NCBI RefSeq assembly: GCF_000346465.2
Contig: NC_034011.1
Location: 4,988,440 to 5,052,439 of the forward strand
DNA length: 64,000 nt
Direction: 5' to 3'
Source of the DNA: Prunus persica
Taxonomy: Eukaryota; Streptophyta; Magnoliopsida; Rosales; Rosaceae
Shown: positions 29,029 through 38,535 of the stretch, piece by piece
Layout: each line of letters opens with the position of its first letter
Numbering within the stretch: the first letter of the stretch is position 1
The notes under the pieces: model-generated
Databases searched by the model: none
Told to the model about the DNA's origin: nothing
The model's input: only the letters and a program-made list of their open reading frames with translations
Translations under genes and position numbers: made by a program

Positions 29029-29552
29029 TAGGGGTGGGCGCGGTCCGGTTCGGTCCGGTTCTCACCTCAAACCGGAACCGAAATCGGTATTATTTAACCG
29101 GTCCGGTTCGGTCCGGTTTAGGTAAAAAAAATTTCGAAAACCGGCCGGTTCGGTTCTAACCGGTTCCGGTTTTGAACCGGATTATTAATTTTTTATTTTT
29201 TTTATTTTTTTTTATAAAAAAATTATAATAAATAACTTATTTTTTTAGCTTAAAAATGAACAAATAATCCAATTCATACATTTAGAAATTTTTTGAAGTT
29301 GAACTTGGAAAATTAGTGATTATAAAAGTTAAAAAATGGCATTAGATTTTAAAATTTTGTAAAAATATAAATATAAAATATATGACCGGTCCGGTTCGGT
29401 CCGGTCCGGTGCGGAGAGATGTAAAACCAGAACCGGTTCGGTCCGGTTCCGGTCCAGTTTGTTGACTTTTTTGGTCAACCGGTTTTTTTTCCGGTTTTTT
29501 TTCACCGGTTCGGTTCGGTGTTCCGGTTTTCCGGTTCCGATGCCCACCCCTA
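29029..29552. mobile_element. hAT-type MITE with CCGGTTCGG-rich arms (524 bp)
   Basis: Termini TAGGGGTGGGC and, inverted, TAGGGGTGGGC are perfect inverted repeats, flanked by a perfect 8-bp duplication GAGATGAG (29021-29028, 29553-29560). Both arms are packed with CCGGTT/CGGTCCGG words and can fold back on each other; the centre is AT-rich. No ORF. Confidence 0.85.
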
Positions 29553-29996
29553 GAGATGAGCATGAGTGTCTGAAGGAGAAATGGGTGTTGGGAACAAATG
29601 TAAGGATAGTGGAAGAGGAGAAGGAGGAGGAAGAAGAAGGATGGGGTGGTGGAGATGCTGGGTTTGGAGTTGATTGGTGACTGGTGGGGAGTTTAGTAAG
29701 AGTATTGGGTTTTTTTAATTATGTTTTTTTGCCCTTGTTTTAAAAATTTGATTTGAATTAACTTTAAAAATAAATAATTCTTTAATATTATTTGTTACAT
29801 ATATTATTACACTTAAGTTAAGAAAGTGGACTACATGTTTGCCATATCAACACTTAACAAAAGATAAACGGTCAAATTGATGGAACATGTAAATTAGTCA
29901 AATTTTAAAATATTAAAATGTAAATTAATAAAATTAAAACAACATGGTCTATTTCAAGAATAACCCGTATCTTGAGGGTTAAAATGATGTTAGCCC

Positions 29997-30382
29997 AAAA
30001 AGCAAGTTATATCATTAGGAGACAAAACATTATTTAATATTCTAGAACCAAACAAGGACGCACACCATGCAAAAAGATGCCTTCAATCTTGGCAAATTTA
30101 GAAGGGAACCGAAGTTTCTACATTTTCATAAGCCACCGACCAACTTCAACAACCACCACCAACCCCAGAAAGAAAGAAGCTTCCACCGAAGCTTCAAGAA
30201 CGACCGAACGACCCATAGACCCCACCTTCTTCCTCAATCCTCATCCTCTTCCAGTTCTCTCTAAATTTACATAATCCCCACCTCCCAAAGCCAAGCCAAA
30301 ACTCCAACCCATCATTCATAAATCACACCTCTAATCTCTTCTGGCCCTTTTGTTTCGTTCAGGCATTTTCACAAACATCTCA
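29997..30382 (+). promoter_or_regulatory. PDX1.2 promoter and 5' leader
   Basis: A short gap between the TIR element and the PDX1.2 start. The last 120 bases are C-rich and look like a plant 5' leader. No TATA box could be fixed with certainty. Confidence 0.35.
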
Positions 30383-31309
30383 ATGGCGGCAGAGGACGGC
30401 GCGGTCACAATCTACAGCGGCAGCGCAATCACCGACGCCAAGAAGAACCCATATTCTCTCAAGGTCGGCCTAGGCCAGATGCTCCGAGGCGGCGCCATTT
30501 TTGAGGTCACCACCGCCGACCAAGCCAAGCTCGCCGAGGACGCCGGCGCTTGCTCCATCATCGTCTCTGATCCACCCCGCGCCCAAGGCATTTCGCGCAT
30601 GTCTGACCCAGCTCTCGTCAAGGACATCAAACGCGCAGTGTCGCTCCCCGTCATGGCGCGATCCCGGGTCGGCCATTTCGTCGAGGCCCAGGTCCTCGAA
30701 GCCATCGGCGTCGATTACATCGACGAGAGCGAGTATCTGGCGATAGCAGACGAGGACCATTTCATAAACAAGCACAATTTCCAGACCCCTTTCGTCTGCG
30801 GAGCCCAAACCCTCGGGGACGCGTTGAGGAGAGTGAGAGAAGGCGCGGCGATCGTAAGAACCCAAGGGGATCTATCTGGGTCTGGAAATGTAGCCATGGC
30901 TGTAAAAAACGTGAGATCTGTAATGGGTCAGATAAGGCTGCTCAACAACATGGACGACGACGAAGTCTTCGCGTTTTCGAAGGAAATTCAAGCGCCGTAC
31001 GACCTCGTTGCGCAGACCAAGCAAATGGGTCGGCTTCCGGTAGTGCAATTCGCCTCCGGCGGCATTGTGACGCCGGCCGACGCGGCGTTGATGATGCAAT
31101 TGGGGTGCGACGGAGTTTTTGTCGGGTCGAATGTTTTCAACTGTTCGGATCCATACAAGCGGGTGAGGGGCATTGTTGAGGCGGTTAGGAACTACAATGA
31201 TCCGCATGTGCTGGTGGAGACGAGTTCTGGGTTGTCGGGTCTGATGGCGGGTTTGGATCTCGGTGAGGACAGGATCGAACACTTTGGTCGCGGGCATGGA
31301 GGTGTTTGA
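30383..31309 (+). CDS. PDX1.2: PDX1.2-type PLP synthase subunit, non-catalytic
   Basis: An intronless gene of 308 residues starting ATGGCGGCAGAGG at 30383. An upstream TTG-initiated extension is ignored. The (beta/alpha)8 PDX1 fold is clear: KVGLGQMLRGGAIFEVTTAD, GHFVEAQVLEAIGVDYIDES, INKHNFQTPFVCG, NNMDDDEVFAFSKEI, APYDLVAQTKQMGRLPVVQF, ALMMQLGCDGVFVGSNVF. Active PDX1 uses one lysine in VMAKARIGHF to bind ribose 5-phosphate and a second in RTKGEAG. Here these are Arg93 (VMARSRVGHF) and Gln161 (RTQGDLSGSG). The same pair marks Arabidopsis PDX1.2, a pseudoenzyme that joins catalytic PDX1 dodecamers and sustains vitamin B6 synthesis under heat stress. Codon use is GC-rich, unlike its surroundings. 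It lies upstream of kinesin-13B with transposons between, and the two genes are adjacent in Arabidopsis (from memory). Confidence 0.95.
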   Translation: MAAEDGAVTIYSGSAITDAKKNPYSLKVGLGQMLRGGAIFEVTTADQAKLAEDAGACSIIVSDPPRAQGISRMSDPALVKDIKRAVSLPVMARSRVGHFVEAQVLEAIGVDYIDESEYLAIADEDHFINKHNFQTPFVCGAQTLGDALRRVREGAAIVRTQGDLSGSGNVAMAVKNVRSVMGQIRLLNNMDDDEVFAFSKEIQAPYDLVAQTKQMGRLPVVQFASGGIVTPADAALMMQLGCDGVFVGSNVFNCSDPYKRVRGIVEAVRNYNDPHVLVETSSGLSGLMAGLDLGEDRIEHFGRGHGGV

Positions 31310-32507
31310 TTAGAAAACATAATCATGTAATGAAGTATAGAGGTTATACTTGGATCTGTCTCTTTGTTGTGACTTTGTTAGCTTAACATGTTGTATTATT
31401 GAGGCCAATTTTGTTAAAATGCAGATATGAGAATGGAGAATAATTTGTTGTCCCGCTCTGTGATGATGATTAGGGTTAAATGGTGTACTTATTGGAGATG
31501 TTAATGAGAATAAGTTCGTTAATCCAAATGAGTTATATTTTGATTTAATTTCAATTTCAAGTGTTGATGCCTTTTTTTAGGCTTTAAGAAACTGAGTTGT
31601 TGAATGAAGCCCAGATGCTGGAAGCTGATGCAGTTCTTGGTGGCATGTTTTACTAATTTACTGTTCTGTTCAGTGAGAATAACAAAATGTTGAACAGTGA
31701 TATTAACTTATGGATTAATCTGGGAATAGTTCAGAATGTGAGGTCATCAGCAATGGGGCTTGTAGCTCAAATGATTAAGAGTAGGTATCCTGCACTTGAG
31801 GTTTTGTGTTCAATTCCCCTCCCCATTTATCGTTTGTGTAAAACAAAACAAAAAAAGAGTATGCAAAGGTTTTTTTGGTGTAGATATGATCCTCACAGCG
31901 CAGACCAAGTAGATACTTAGGCTTCCTGTTGCATAATTTACAGCAATCCCAATGGTGAATTAGGGTGTATTGTGGTGGTTGCAGGATAAAAATTTCTCCA
32001 ACCTGGAGATCCATTTAAGCAAGCTGTTGAGAATCTGGAATTGTTCAGGCTCCTAGCATATTCATTGCAACAGAAAGGTATGGGTGCTGTCAGCTGCTAG
32101 CTATGGTAAATGCTGATGCAGGGGACAGTATTGAATGGTTTGAACCTGTAGATTGCTGCAGGTTTAAATCTTTTGTAAATGCAGCTGTCTTTGTCTGTTA
32201 CTCAGAATATGGGTCTGCATGCTTTTCTAGGTTATCATGGAGGAGGGTGAATTTTCTTTGTCCTATTGTTGTGTATGTGATTGTCTTCACTGCATCTCAT
32301 GGTATGGAAGAAAAGAAGAAAAGAAAGTAGAACTAGATCTCGGTCAGAATTAGAACAGAATAGAACACTCCATCAGGGAAAAAGGGCATGTTTTACTTTA
32401 TTTTAAAACTGAATCATCCATCTAATCTTCACTAAATTATCCATCAGATAATTTAGGGCTACAAACTGGCTGCAAGCTAACCCTATTATTTTGCAAAGAA
32501 AACTTGT
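31310..32507. other. intergenic region between PDX1.2 and the BAC2-like tandem pair
   Basis: Contains the 3' UTRs of the two convergent genes and a SINE copy near 31754-31858. No other coding signal; the small frame at 32103-32330 has no known motif. Confidence 0.6.
31754..31858 (+). repeat. tRNA-derived SINE-like copy, best preserved in the window
   Basis: Box A-like 'gcttgtagctcaaatgatta', box B-like 'ggttttgtgttcaattcccc', the family 3' end 'atttatcgtttgtgtaaaac' and an A-rich tail. It cannot fold as a true tRNA, so it is a SINE and not a tRNA gene. Confidence 0.65.
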
Positions 32508-34030
32508 CTAGATTGCACTCACTGCTGGAATGGTTTCATTGCTTTGTAGGAACCTCAGAGCAATCTCATAAGCAGGAAAAATGGCTCCATTCACCAGAAA
32601 CGCTCTAACAACCGCGGTTCCCAGTCCCCGCCAGAGCACTCGGTATCCTCCCTCTCTGACGCTCTTCTGGAAGCAATCGACTATGCCATTGTAGTTCGGG
32701 GATACAGATTGAGCCTGCCATCTGGTTTTCACAACATCCAAGGGATAAACAAACAGCCAACTTGCTACCCCTGCTAGCCCTCCTGCCAGCATCATTGTTC
32801 GCATGCTCTCTTTGCCACTCTTTCTGCAGCCCGGGTGAAGCTTCTCTCTCATGTACTCATAAGTCGAGAAGTAGAAACAAAATGAAGGTGCATCCCTCAG
32901 AACAGTAATGCCTAGACCACGATATATTCCCCGTAAGCCTTCGGCTTTCATAATGGCTTTGGCAACATCTATAGGGCCTCTGTGGGATTGCAGTTGATGA
33001 GATTTTGCGTTTACATATGCTTGAATGTTTTGCAGTTGAAGCCGGATTTTTACGAGTTCTATGGGGCTGAGGATTAGGCTCTGAACAGCACCTGTAGCAA
33101 ATCCTCCTAGAGCAACAGCTTTGTAAGGAGCAGGGTCTTTAGTGGAAGCAGATGAGTTAAATGCTCGACAGAGAATGGAGTTTATCTGGAAAACCATGGC
33201 ATTCTGCAATGCACAAAAGGTTTGTTACCAAATTTGCAAACGAAGTTTGAAGTCAGATGATTCATTTATGCTTGGGTCGCAATGCTTATAGTGTTGCTTA
33301 TAATGCAAGAAAAGCATTTGAGTTTTACTTTCTGACAACAAACAGTTTGACTGTCATAAAATTGGGTCGTTATTGTAAATGTCGCGTATATAGTTTTTTT
33401 CTGTATATTTATTTATAGGAAAAAAAGTTCGAACTTGAATCTTCCGGCATTGCAAAGAGCACGAAGAACATTAAAGAATATGATTGAATAAGTTCAATAA
33501 ATCTATCCCTAGCTAGATAGTGACAAATCTAAAACAGCCACTCTTTTTCAATAAGAACTTTTAATCCCAACTTTGTCTTTACATAAAATCACCAAAAAAA
33601 CGAACTTTTATTTATTTATTTTTACAAGTAATATTGGGTAGGGGAGGGAGGAATCGAACCTAGGACTTGGATGCAGGCGGACCTCAAAAAGAAACATTAA
33701 AAAAACATATTTACTAAAATTTTCTGTAACTTTAACTTTGAGTTAAAAAAAGAAAGAAGAAGAAACCTGGAAAGTGACAGAGGCCAAGGGAGCAGCAATG
33801 CCTCTGTAGAGGGCAGTAGGGCCTTCAGCAGAGATGACATTGCGAAGTATGCTGAAAGCAGAACCACTCTTTGAATGCTGCTGCCTCACCCTCAGAGTGT
33901 CAAGTGGATAACCAGACAGCACACCAGCAATCCCTCCACACCCTCCTGCCACAAACTCTTTCCCAAACCTTGAAGCAAGGAAATCTTGCCACATATGATC
34001 CAGTTTCCCATCTACCATATAACCACTCAT
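32508..34030 (-). CDS. mitochondrial carrier, basic amino acid carrier 2-like, copy A (diverged)
   Basis: Two exons, 34030-33767 and 33203-32508, encode 319 residues if the first ATG (MSGYMVDGK...) is used. The three carrier repeats have signatures GYPLDTLRVRQQ, SPIELVKIRLQL and YPLDVVKTRWQAQ (PX[D/E]XX[K/R]). Other family sequence includes RDAPSFCFYFSTYEYMREKL and VLWRGLGTAVVRAFLVNGAI. In Arabidopsis BAC2 (At1g79900) exchanges arginine, ornithine and related basic amino acids across the inner mitochondrial membrane. Copy A departs from BAC2 and copy B at several conserved places: SWLFVYPL versus SWVCCYPL, FPAYEIALRF versus FAAYEVALRC, SFCFYFSTYEY versus SHCFYFWTYEY. Its intron is 563 bp. The start is uncertain because copy B and BAC2 start near M(D)FWPEF. 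Confidence 0.92.
33600..33690 (-). repeat. SINE fragment in the intron of BAC2-like copy A
   Basis: Read on the minus strand: 'cctaggttcgattcctccct' (box B-like), then 'ctacccaatattacttgtaaaa', then an (AAAT)-rich tail. Same family style as the other SINE-like copies. Confidence 0.4.
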
Positions 34031-36170
34031 CTTTCTTAATCTTGATTAATATCTTAATCACTACTATTAAGAAGAAACTAATTAACCCACCAACTCCTAA
34101 TCTTCTTCTCTATCTTTTGATCAAAACCCAAGTCTTGTTTTTGCCTTTTATAGACTACCCATCACCACATTCTGGATCGAATCGAATCGTAGGCCGGTCT
34201 GGTCCTTCTTGACATATCAAAGCAGAGGAAAAATGTTAGAGTGAATGAAATGGGATGAATTAGAGTATTTGAGAGTTGTTAGAGGTCGAGGCCAAGCTTG
34301 TCATCTTCAACCTCTCTGTTTTGTCTTTCTCATTCCTTGCTTCAGAGAATGTGCAGAGAAACTGATCTTTCTCTCTGGGTTATAAGCTGCCACACAGCAG
34401 AAACAAAGGGCCAGTGTTTGCTATTTCAAGAAAAGAAACGGGCAACGTTTCTCCTTTTCAGAGGGGCATTGGGTTACTGCCACGTGGCCTATGTCCAGAT
34501 GTAACAGTTGAGTCTATTTTTAGGTGCTTTGAGTTTGAGCCTAGTGTTTTCCCAAACTTCTTGAGGGGTTGTGATCTACACCGAGTCTAAGTCTATCTTC
34601 TTGTGTGAGATAAAAAGGGGGTAAAGATTGCCTTTTTAGATTGGGTTGATAATACTGAGCAAAGTGGCTTAGATTGGGTGTTGTTAAAAAAAGGTACAAA
34701 ATCCAAGCAATTTTTTTTTTTGGTTGGTTGATGGGGAAAAAAAGAAAGAGAAAAAAAAAATTTTGAAACCTGAAATCTCTGGCTGCCGATAATTTATGGG
34801 TTCCCAATAAGCAAACATAGAAAGTTCCAGAGATTTTGGCAAGTGGGTTTTACAAAGTTTTGGCCTTGTATGCAAATTGCCAGTGGCTTGGAGTGGTTTG
34901 GAAAAAATTGATGAGTATATACAGTTGAGTAACTTTATCCCTGCCTTGTAAATAGCTAGCAGACATATTTATTCTCTGGATTACACAGCTACTTAAAGAG
35001 CATGTTTTGATTTCACACTATATATATGCTTTGAGATTCTTCAATTACCCCTAATTCTCTATCTTTTGCATATATTTTTGGTCCCTAGCTTTTGTTTTTT
35101 TTCACTCCCTGAACTGCTACAATAAGCTTTGACTGGAAATTTCGTTGTTAACCAAGTGTGCATACCACTAGCACATAACTAGTTATGTCCAGTAAAAAAC
35201 ATACAGGAAACCGATTCATACATCCACTTTCTTTATCATGTCATGTGATGAGAGCAATAAAAATAGTGGGTGCATGAACTCATGAGTCTATAGTGTTTCA
35301 ATGTGGAAACTCAAAACATGTTTGCAATGCCTTGCAAAACCAACAAAACTAAATTATGTTACTGCAAACATTATTTGTCGTAGAGAATTGCATGATAAGT
35401 TGAAGTGTTCTTGGTAATTGCTTCACTTTTCAAACAACACTTTACATGAAGAATCCTTCTACCTTTCTTACTACTATACCCATAAATATTTGTTTGAAAT
35501 TGTTATGGTTGGCAAAGAAATTGCAAAATCACCATCTTGCATTTTTGTTACAACAAGTATAAACTAATCTTTGCCTCTCACATTCATCCATAGTTAGTAA
35601 AATACGGAATGGTAAAAAAATGAATAAAATACGTACTCGCACGGATATTTTGTTTTATATATAAAAAATCAAAGTATAGCCGTGCGGCTATACGTTTTTT
35701 AAATATAAAAAAAACCAGAGTATATAGCGGCGCGGCTATACTATTAAAAAAGGCCCAGCCAGCGGTTATGAGGATATGTGTAAAACAGTAGAGCCGCGCG
35801 GCTATACTATTGTTAAAAAAAAAATTACCCTAGTACAGCCGCCCGGCTATACTAGTAAAGCCAGGATGTTCAAAGATTGTTGTTGCTAATAGTTGAAAGT
35901 CAGGAAAACCATAACCACAGAATAAAGTCATCTATCTGGTCATTTTTGTTTTACAACTGAATCATAACATATAACATTTGATATTTATATTCTTTGGAGA
36001 ATAAATAAAAAATCAATCAAGCAATGCAGCAAGAATAATGGTCTATTATCATACAGGATTCTTGCCTATTTTTAATGGCTTCTGTCACTAAATTATCAGT
36101 AAGATAAGATAATTTAGGACAAGATCAATGGTTGCAAATAAGCCCCATTGCTTTACAAAAGACACGTTTT
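34031..36170. other. region between tandem BAC2-like copies; includes the duplicated promoter of copy A
   Basis: About 34290-34900 is alignable by eye with 38870-39420 upstream of copy B: 'agctgccac...cacgtgg', 'agtgctttgagtttgagcctagtgt' versus 'agtgctttcagcctagtgt', and 'gataat(tta)tgggttcc'. So the duplication included about 0.9 kb of promoter. A CACGTG G-box core is kept in both (34483 and 39091 areas). The remainder, about 34950-36130, is AT-rich and holds the palindromic cluster near 35.7 kb. Confidence 0.55.
35670..35860. repeat. cluster of four GC-core palindromes (TATAGCCGcGCGGCTATA type)
   Basis: Four diverged copies in about 190 bp: 'tatagccgtgcggctata' (about 35674), 'tatagcggcgcggctata' (about 35721), 'agagccgcgcggctatact' (about 35790) and 'acagccgcccggctatact' (about 35834). 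Each is self-complementary around a GCGC-like core. No host gene or known element explains them. Confidence 0.7.
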
Positions 36171-38475
36171 CTAGATTGCGCTCTCTGTTTGAATGGTTCC
36201 ACTTCCATTGCTGATTAGACACCTCAGAGCAACCTCATAAGCAGCAAAAATGGCTCCATTCACCAGAAAAGCTCTAGCAACCGCAGTTCCTAGCCCTCGC
36301 CAGAGCACGCCGTAACCATCCTCCTTTACACTCTTCCGGAAGCAATCAACAATGCCGTAATATTTCTGTGGACGGTACGAAGTTTCAGCCTGCAATCTGG
36401 TTTTTACAACATCCAAGGGGTAGCAACAAACCCAGCTGGCAACTCCTGCTAGCCCTCCTGCCATCAACATTGTCTGCAAGCTCTCTTGGCCAGTGCTTCT
36501 GCAGCCCGGGTGAAGCTTCTCTCTCATATACTCATAAGTCCAGAAGTAGAAGCAATGAGAAGGTGCATCCCTCAGAACAGTGATGGTTAGACCTCTATAT
36601 ATTCCCCTTAAGCCTTCTGCTTTCACTATGCTCTTGGCAACATCTACAGGCCCTTTGTGGGACTGCAGTTTATGGGGTTTCGATTTTGCATGACTTTGAT
36701 CATTGGTTTGCAGTTGAAGCCGGATTTTTATAAGTTCTACCGGGCTGAGAATTAGGCTCTGTATAGCACCTGTACCAAATCCTCCTAGAGCAACACCTTT
36801 GTAAGAAGGAGGGTCTTTGGGGGATAAAGATGAGTCGAATGCTCGAGAGAGGATGGCGTATATCTGGAAAACCATGGCATTCTGCAAGGCACAAAGAATT
36901 TGTCAGCAAGGGGGTGAAATGATCCAAACTCTTGCAAAACTGTTGCACATCAATTTGATGATTTATGTTTTGGTTAACAATTGTTATATTGTTACTTATA
37001 ATGCAAGCAATTGTGCATTTCAGTTTCTACTTTATAACTACAAAGTTGGAGTTGCTACAGATAGAAGAAGCTGAATTTCAAAGCTGTTTACCAGCAATTG
37101 AAATGCATCCATTTCAGTCAGTAAAGAACAGTAAGAATTACTGTTCTTTTGTGTGTGTGTGTGAAAATATATTTGAACAAGAACAGTATTAAAATGTAAG
37201 TCGATAAGTTCAAGTATTATGTATATATGGTCCCTATATAGATAGTGACACTCCAAAAGAGACGCAAAAAGCAATTCCCATGATTTTAAAAAGAGGTTTC
37301 AAATGGTATACTGACATTATAAAAAATGGCAAAACGTACCATCCACCCCACCAACCACTTTCCCACCATCATCCTCACAAAAAGACTAAAACTTTATTGC
37401 AAACACTTTAGCAGCAAGTAGGATTTGAGTGACTCATAATTGGAAGAAATCTTAAGAAACAGACATGCTTTCTTTTGTTCAGTACTTCTCTTTTGATAAA
37501 TTTTTTTACGGGTGAGTTACATTTTTCACAGTTGATGTCTTTCAAAAATATATTGGTACAAACAATCCTTGAAGTTACGAATCTTTGTACTATTGGCTCT
37601 TTTGTCAGTCTAATCGTTAAATTAATCTTTGTTTTTTATTTTTATAATGTAACACTCAATTGACACATTTTTCTTACATGAACAATTTGCCTTGCTACGT
37701 CAGCGTTTTCATGCTCCAAGGGAAAAGGCAAATAAGTACGCAAAATAGTGGGCCTCACTTGATTTTTATAATAAAATATTATCTTCACTCTCTCACCTAT
37801 TTTCTATAAAATATAATAATAAAAATAAATAATATAATAATGATTTGTATACAATCTTTCCTATTTCATTTGCCTCTTTCCTTGGAGATGCTTAGCATCG
37901 ACCATTGCTTGGGTTGGCCATGCTTATCATGAAAGGCTACTTGGGTAAAAGTTTTGGCTGGGAGTGAAAAATGTATGTGGGTGACTAGTGTGAAGAATGG
38001 ACAGTCATCACTGTTTTCAATACATTTGGGGATATAAAGGTACTATTTCTAAATCCTCCCATTACGGAAAAAAAAAAAAAAAAAAAAAAGATGTTCTAAT
38101 TGATCTTCCTATGCAGCTAAGGATCAACATAAACATCCGCATAAAAAAAAAATCTCGTGATCAACATAGAGAAACAGAAAGAAAATATTGAAACAAAATT
38201 GATGAATTTACAACAAACAGAGTTTAAAGAAGAAGAACCTGAAAAGTGACAGATGCCAAGGGTGCAGCCATGCCTCTGTAGAGGGCAGTAGGGCCTTGGG
38301 CAGAGACGACATTGCGTAGGATGCTGAAGGCAGAAGAACCGGAGGGTGAACTCTGTTGCCAGACGCGGAGAGTGTCAAGGGGATAACCAGAGACTACACC
38401 AGCCATGCCTCCAATACCTCCAGCCACAAACTCTCTCCCCCAACTGTTTGCAAGAAACTCTGGCCAGAAATCCAT
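36171..38475 (-). CDS. BAC2: mitochondrial carrier, basic amino acid carrier 2-like, copy B (conserved)
   Basis: Two exons, 38475-38239 and 36881-36171, encode 315 residues from MDFWPEFLANSWGREFVAGG, the same start as Arabidopsis BAC2. An upstream in-frame Met at 38535 would add 20 residues. Carrier signatures: GYPLDTLRVWQQ, SPVELIKIRLQL, YPLDVVKTRLQAE. Conserved family segments include GMAAPLASVTFQNAMVFQIY, TITVLRDAPSHCFYFWTYEY and VARAFLVNGAIFAAYEVALR. The first signature has Trp where BAC2 and copy A have Ile or Arg around RxRQQ (LRVWQQ). Mitochondrial inner membrane import of arginine and other basic amino acids is the known role. The intron is 1357 bp, longer than in copy A, partly because of a small MITE. 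Confidence 0.95.
37714..37887. mobile_element. small MITE in the intron of BAC2-like copy B
   Basis: Left 'ctccaagggaaaaggcaaat' and right 'atttgcctctttccttggag' are inverted repeats of about 20 bp around an AT-rich centre (174 bp in all). Absent from copy A's intron. Confidence 0.55.
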
Positions 38476-38535
38476 TTTCCCATTCACCAAACACCTCGGA
38501 TTCCACCACCTTATTTTCTTCTGATCAAAACCCAA

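Larger units (their letters stand above)
25509..29996. mobile_element. 4.5 kb element with about 270-bp terminal inverted repeats (Pack-MULE-like) carrying gene pieces
   Basis: The left arm 25509 to about 25785 and right arm about 29725-29996 are inverted copies: both outer ends read GGGCTAACATCATTTTA..., and the arms share 'gtgtaataatatatgtaacaaataatatt' inwards. Flanking 8-mers AAAAAACA and AAAAAGCA may be an imperfect target duplication. Inside are a solo LTR, a piece of a PG1-beta-like gene, a hAT element, a (TG)n(GA)n tract and a second hAT element. Long-TIR elements that capture host exons are known as Pack-MULEs. No transposase is seen, and the superfamily is inferred. Confidence 0.6.

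Noticed and set aside
30412..31297. Long minus-strand open frames (97, 131 and 141 codons) across 30.4-31.3 kb
   Set aside because: They are antisense shadows of the GC-rich PDX1.2 coding region and show no protein motifs.
31754..31858. Possible tRNA gene
   Set aside because: Box A and B are present but the cloverleaf stems do not pair, and it has an A-rich tail; a SINE fits better.
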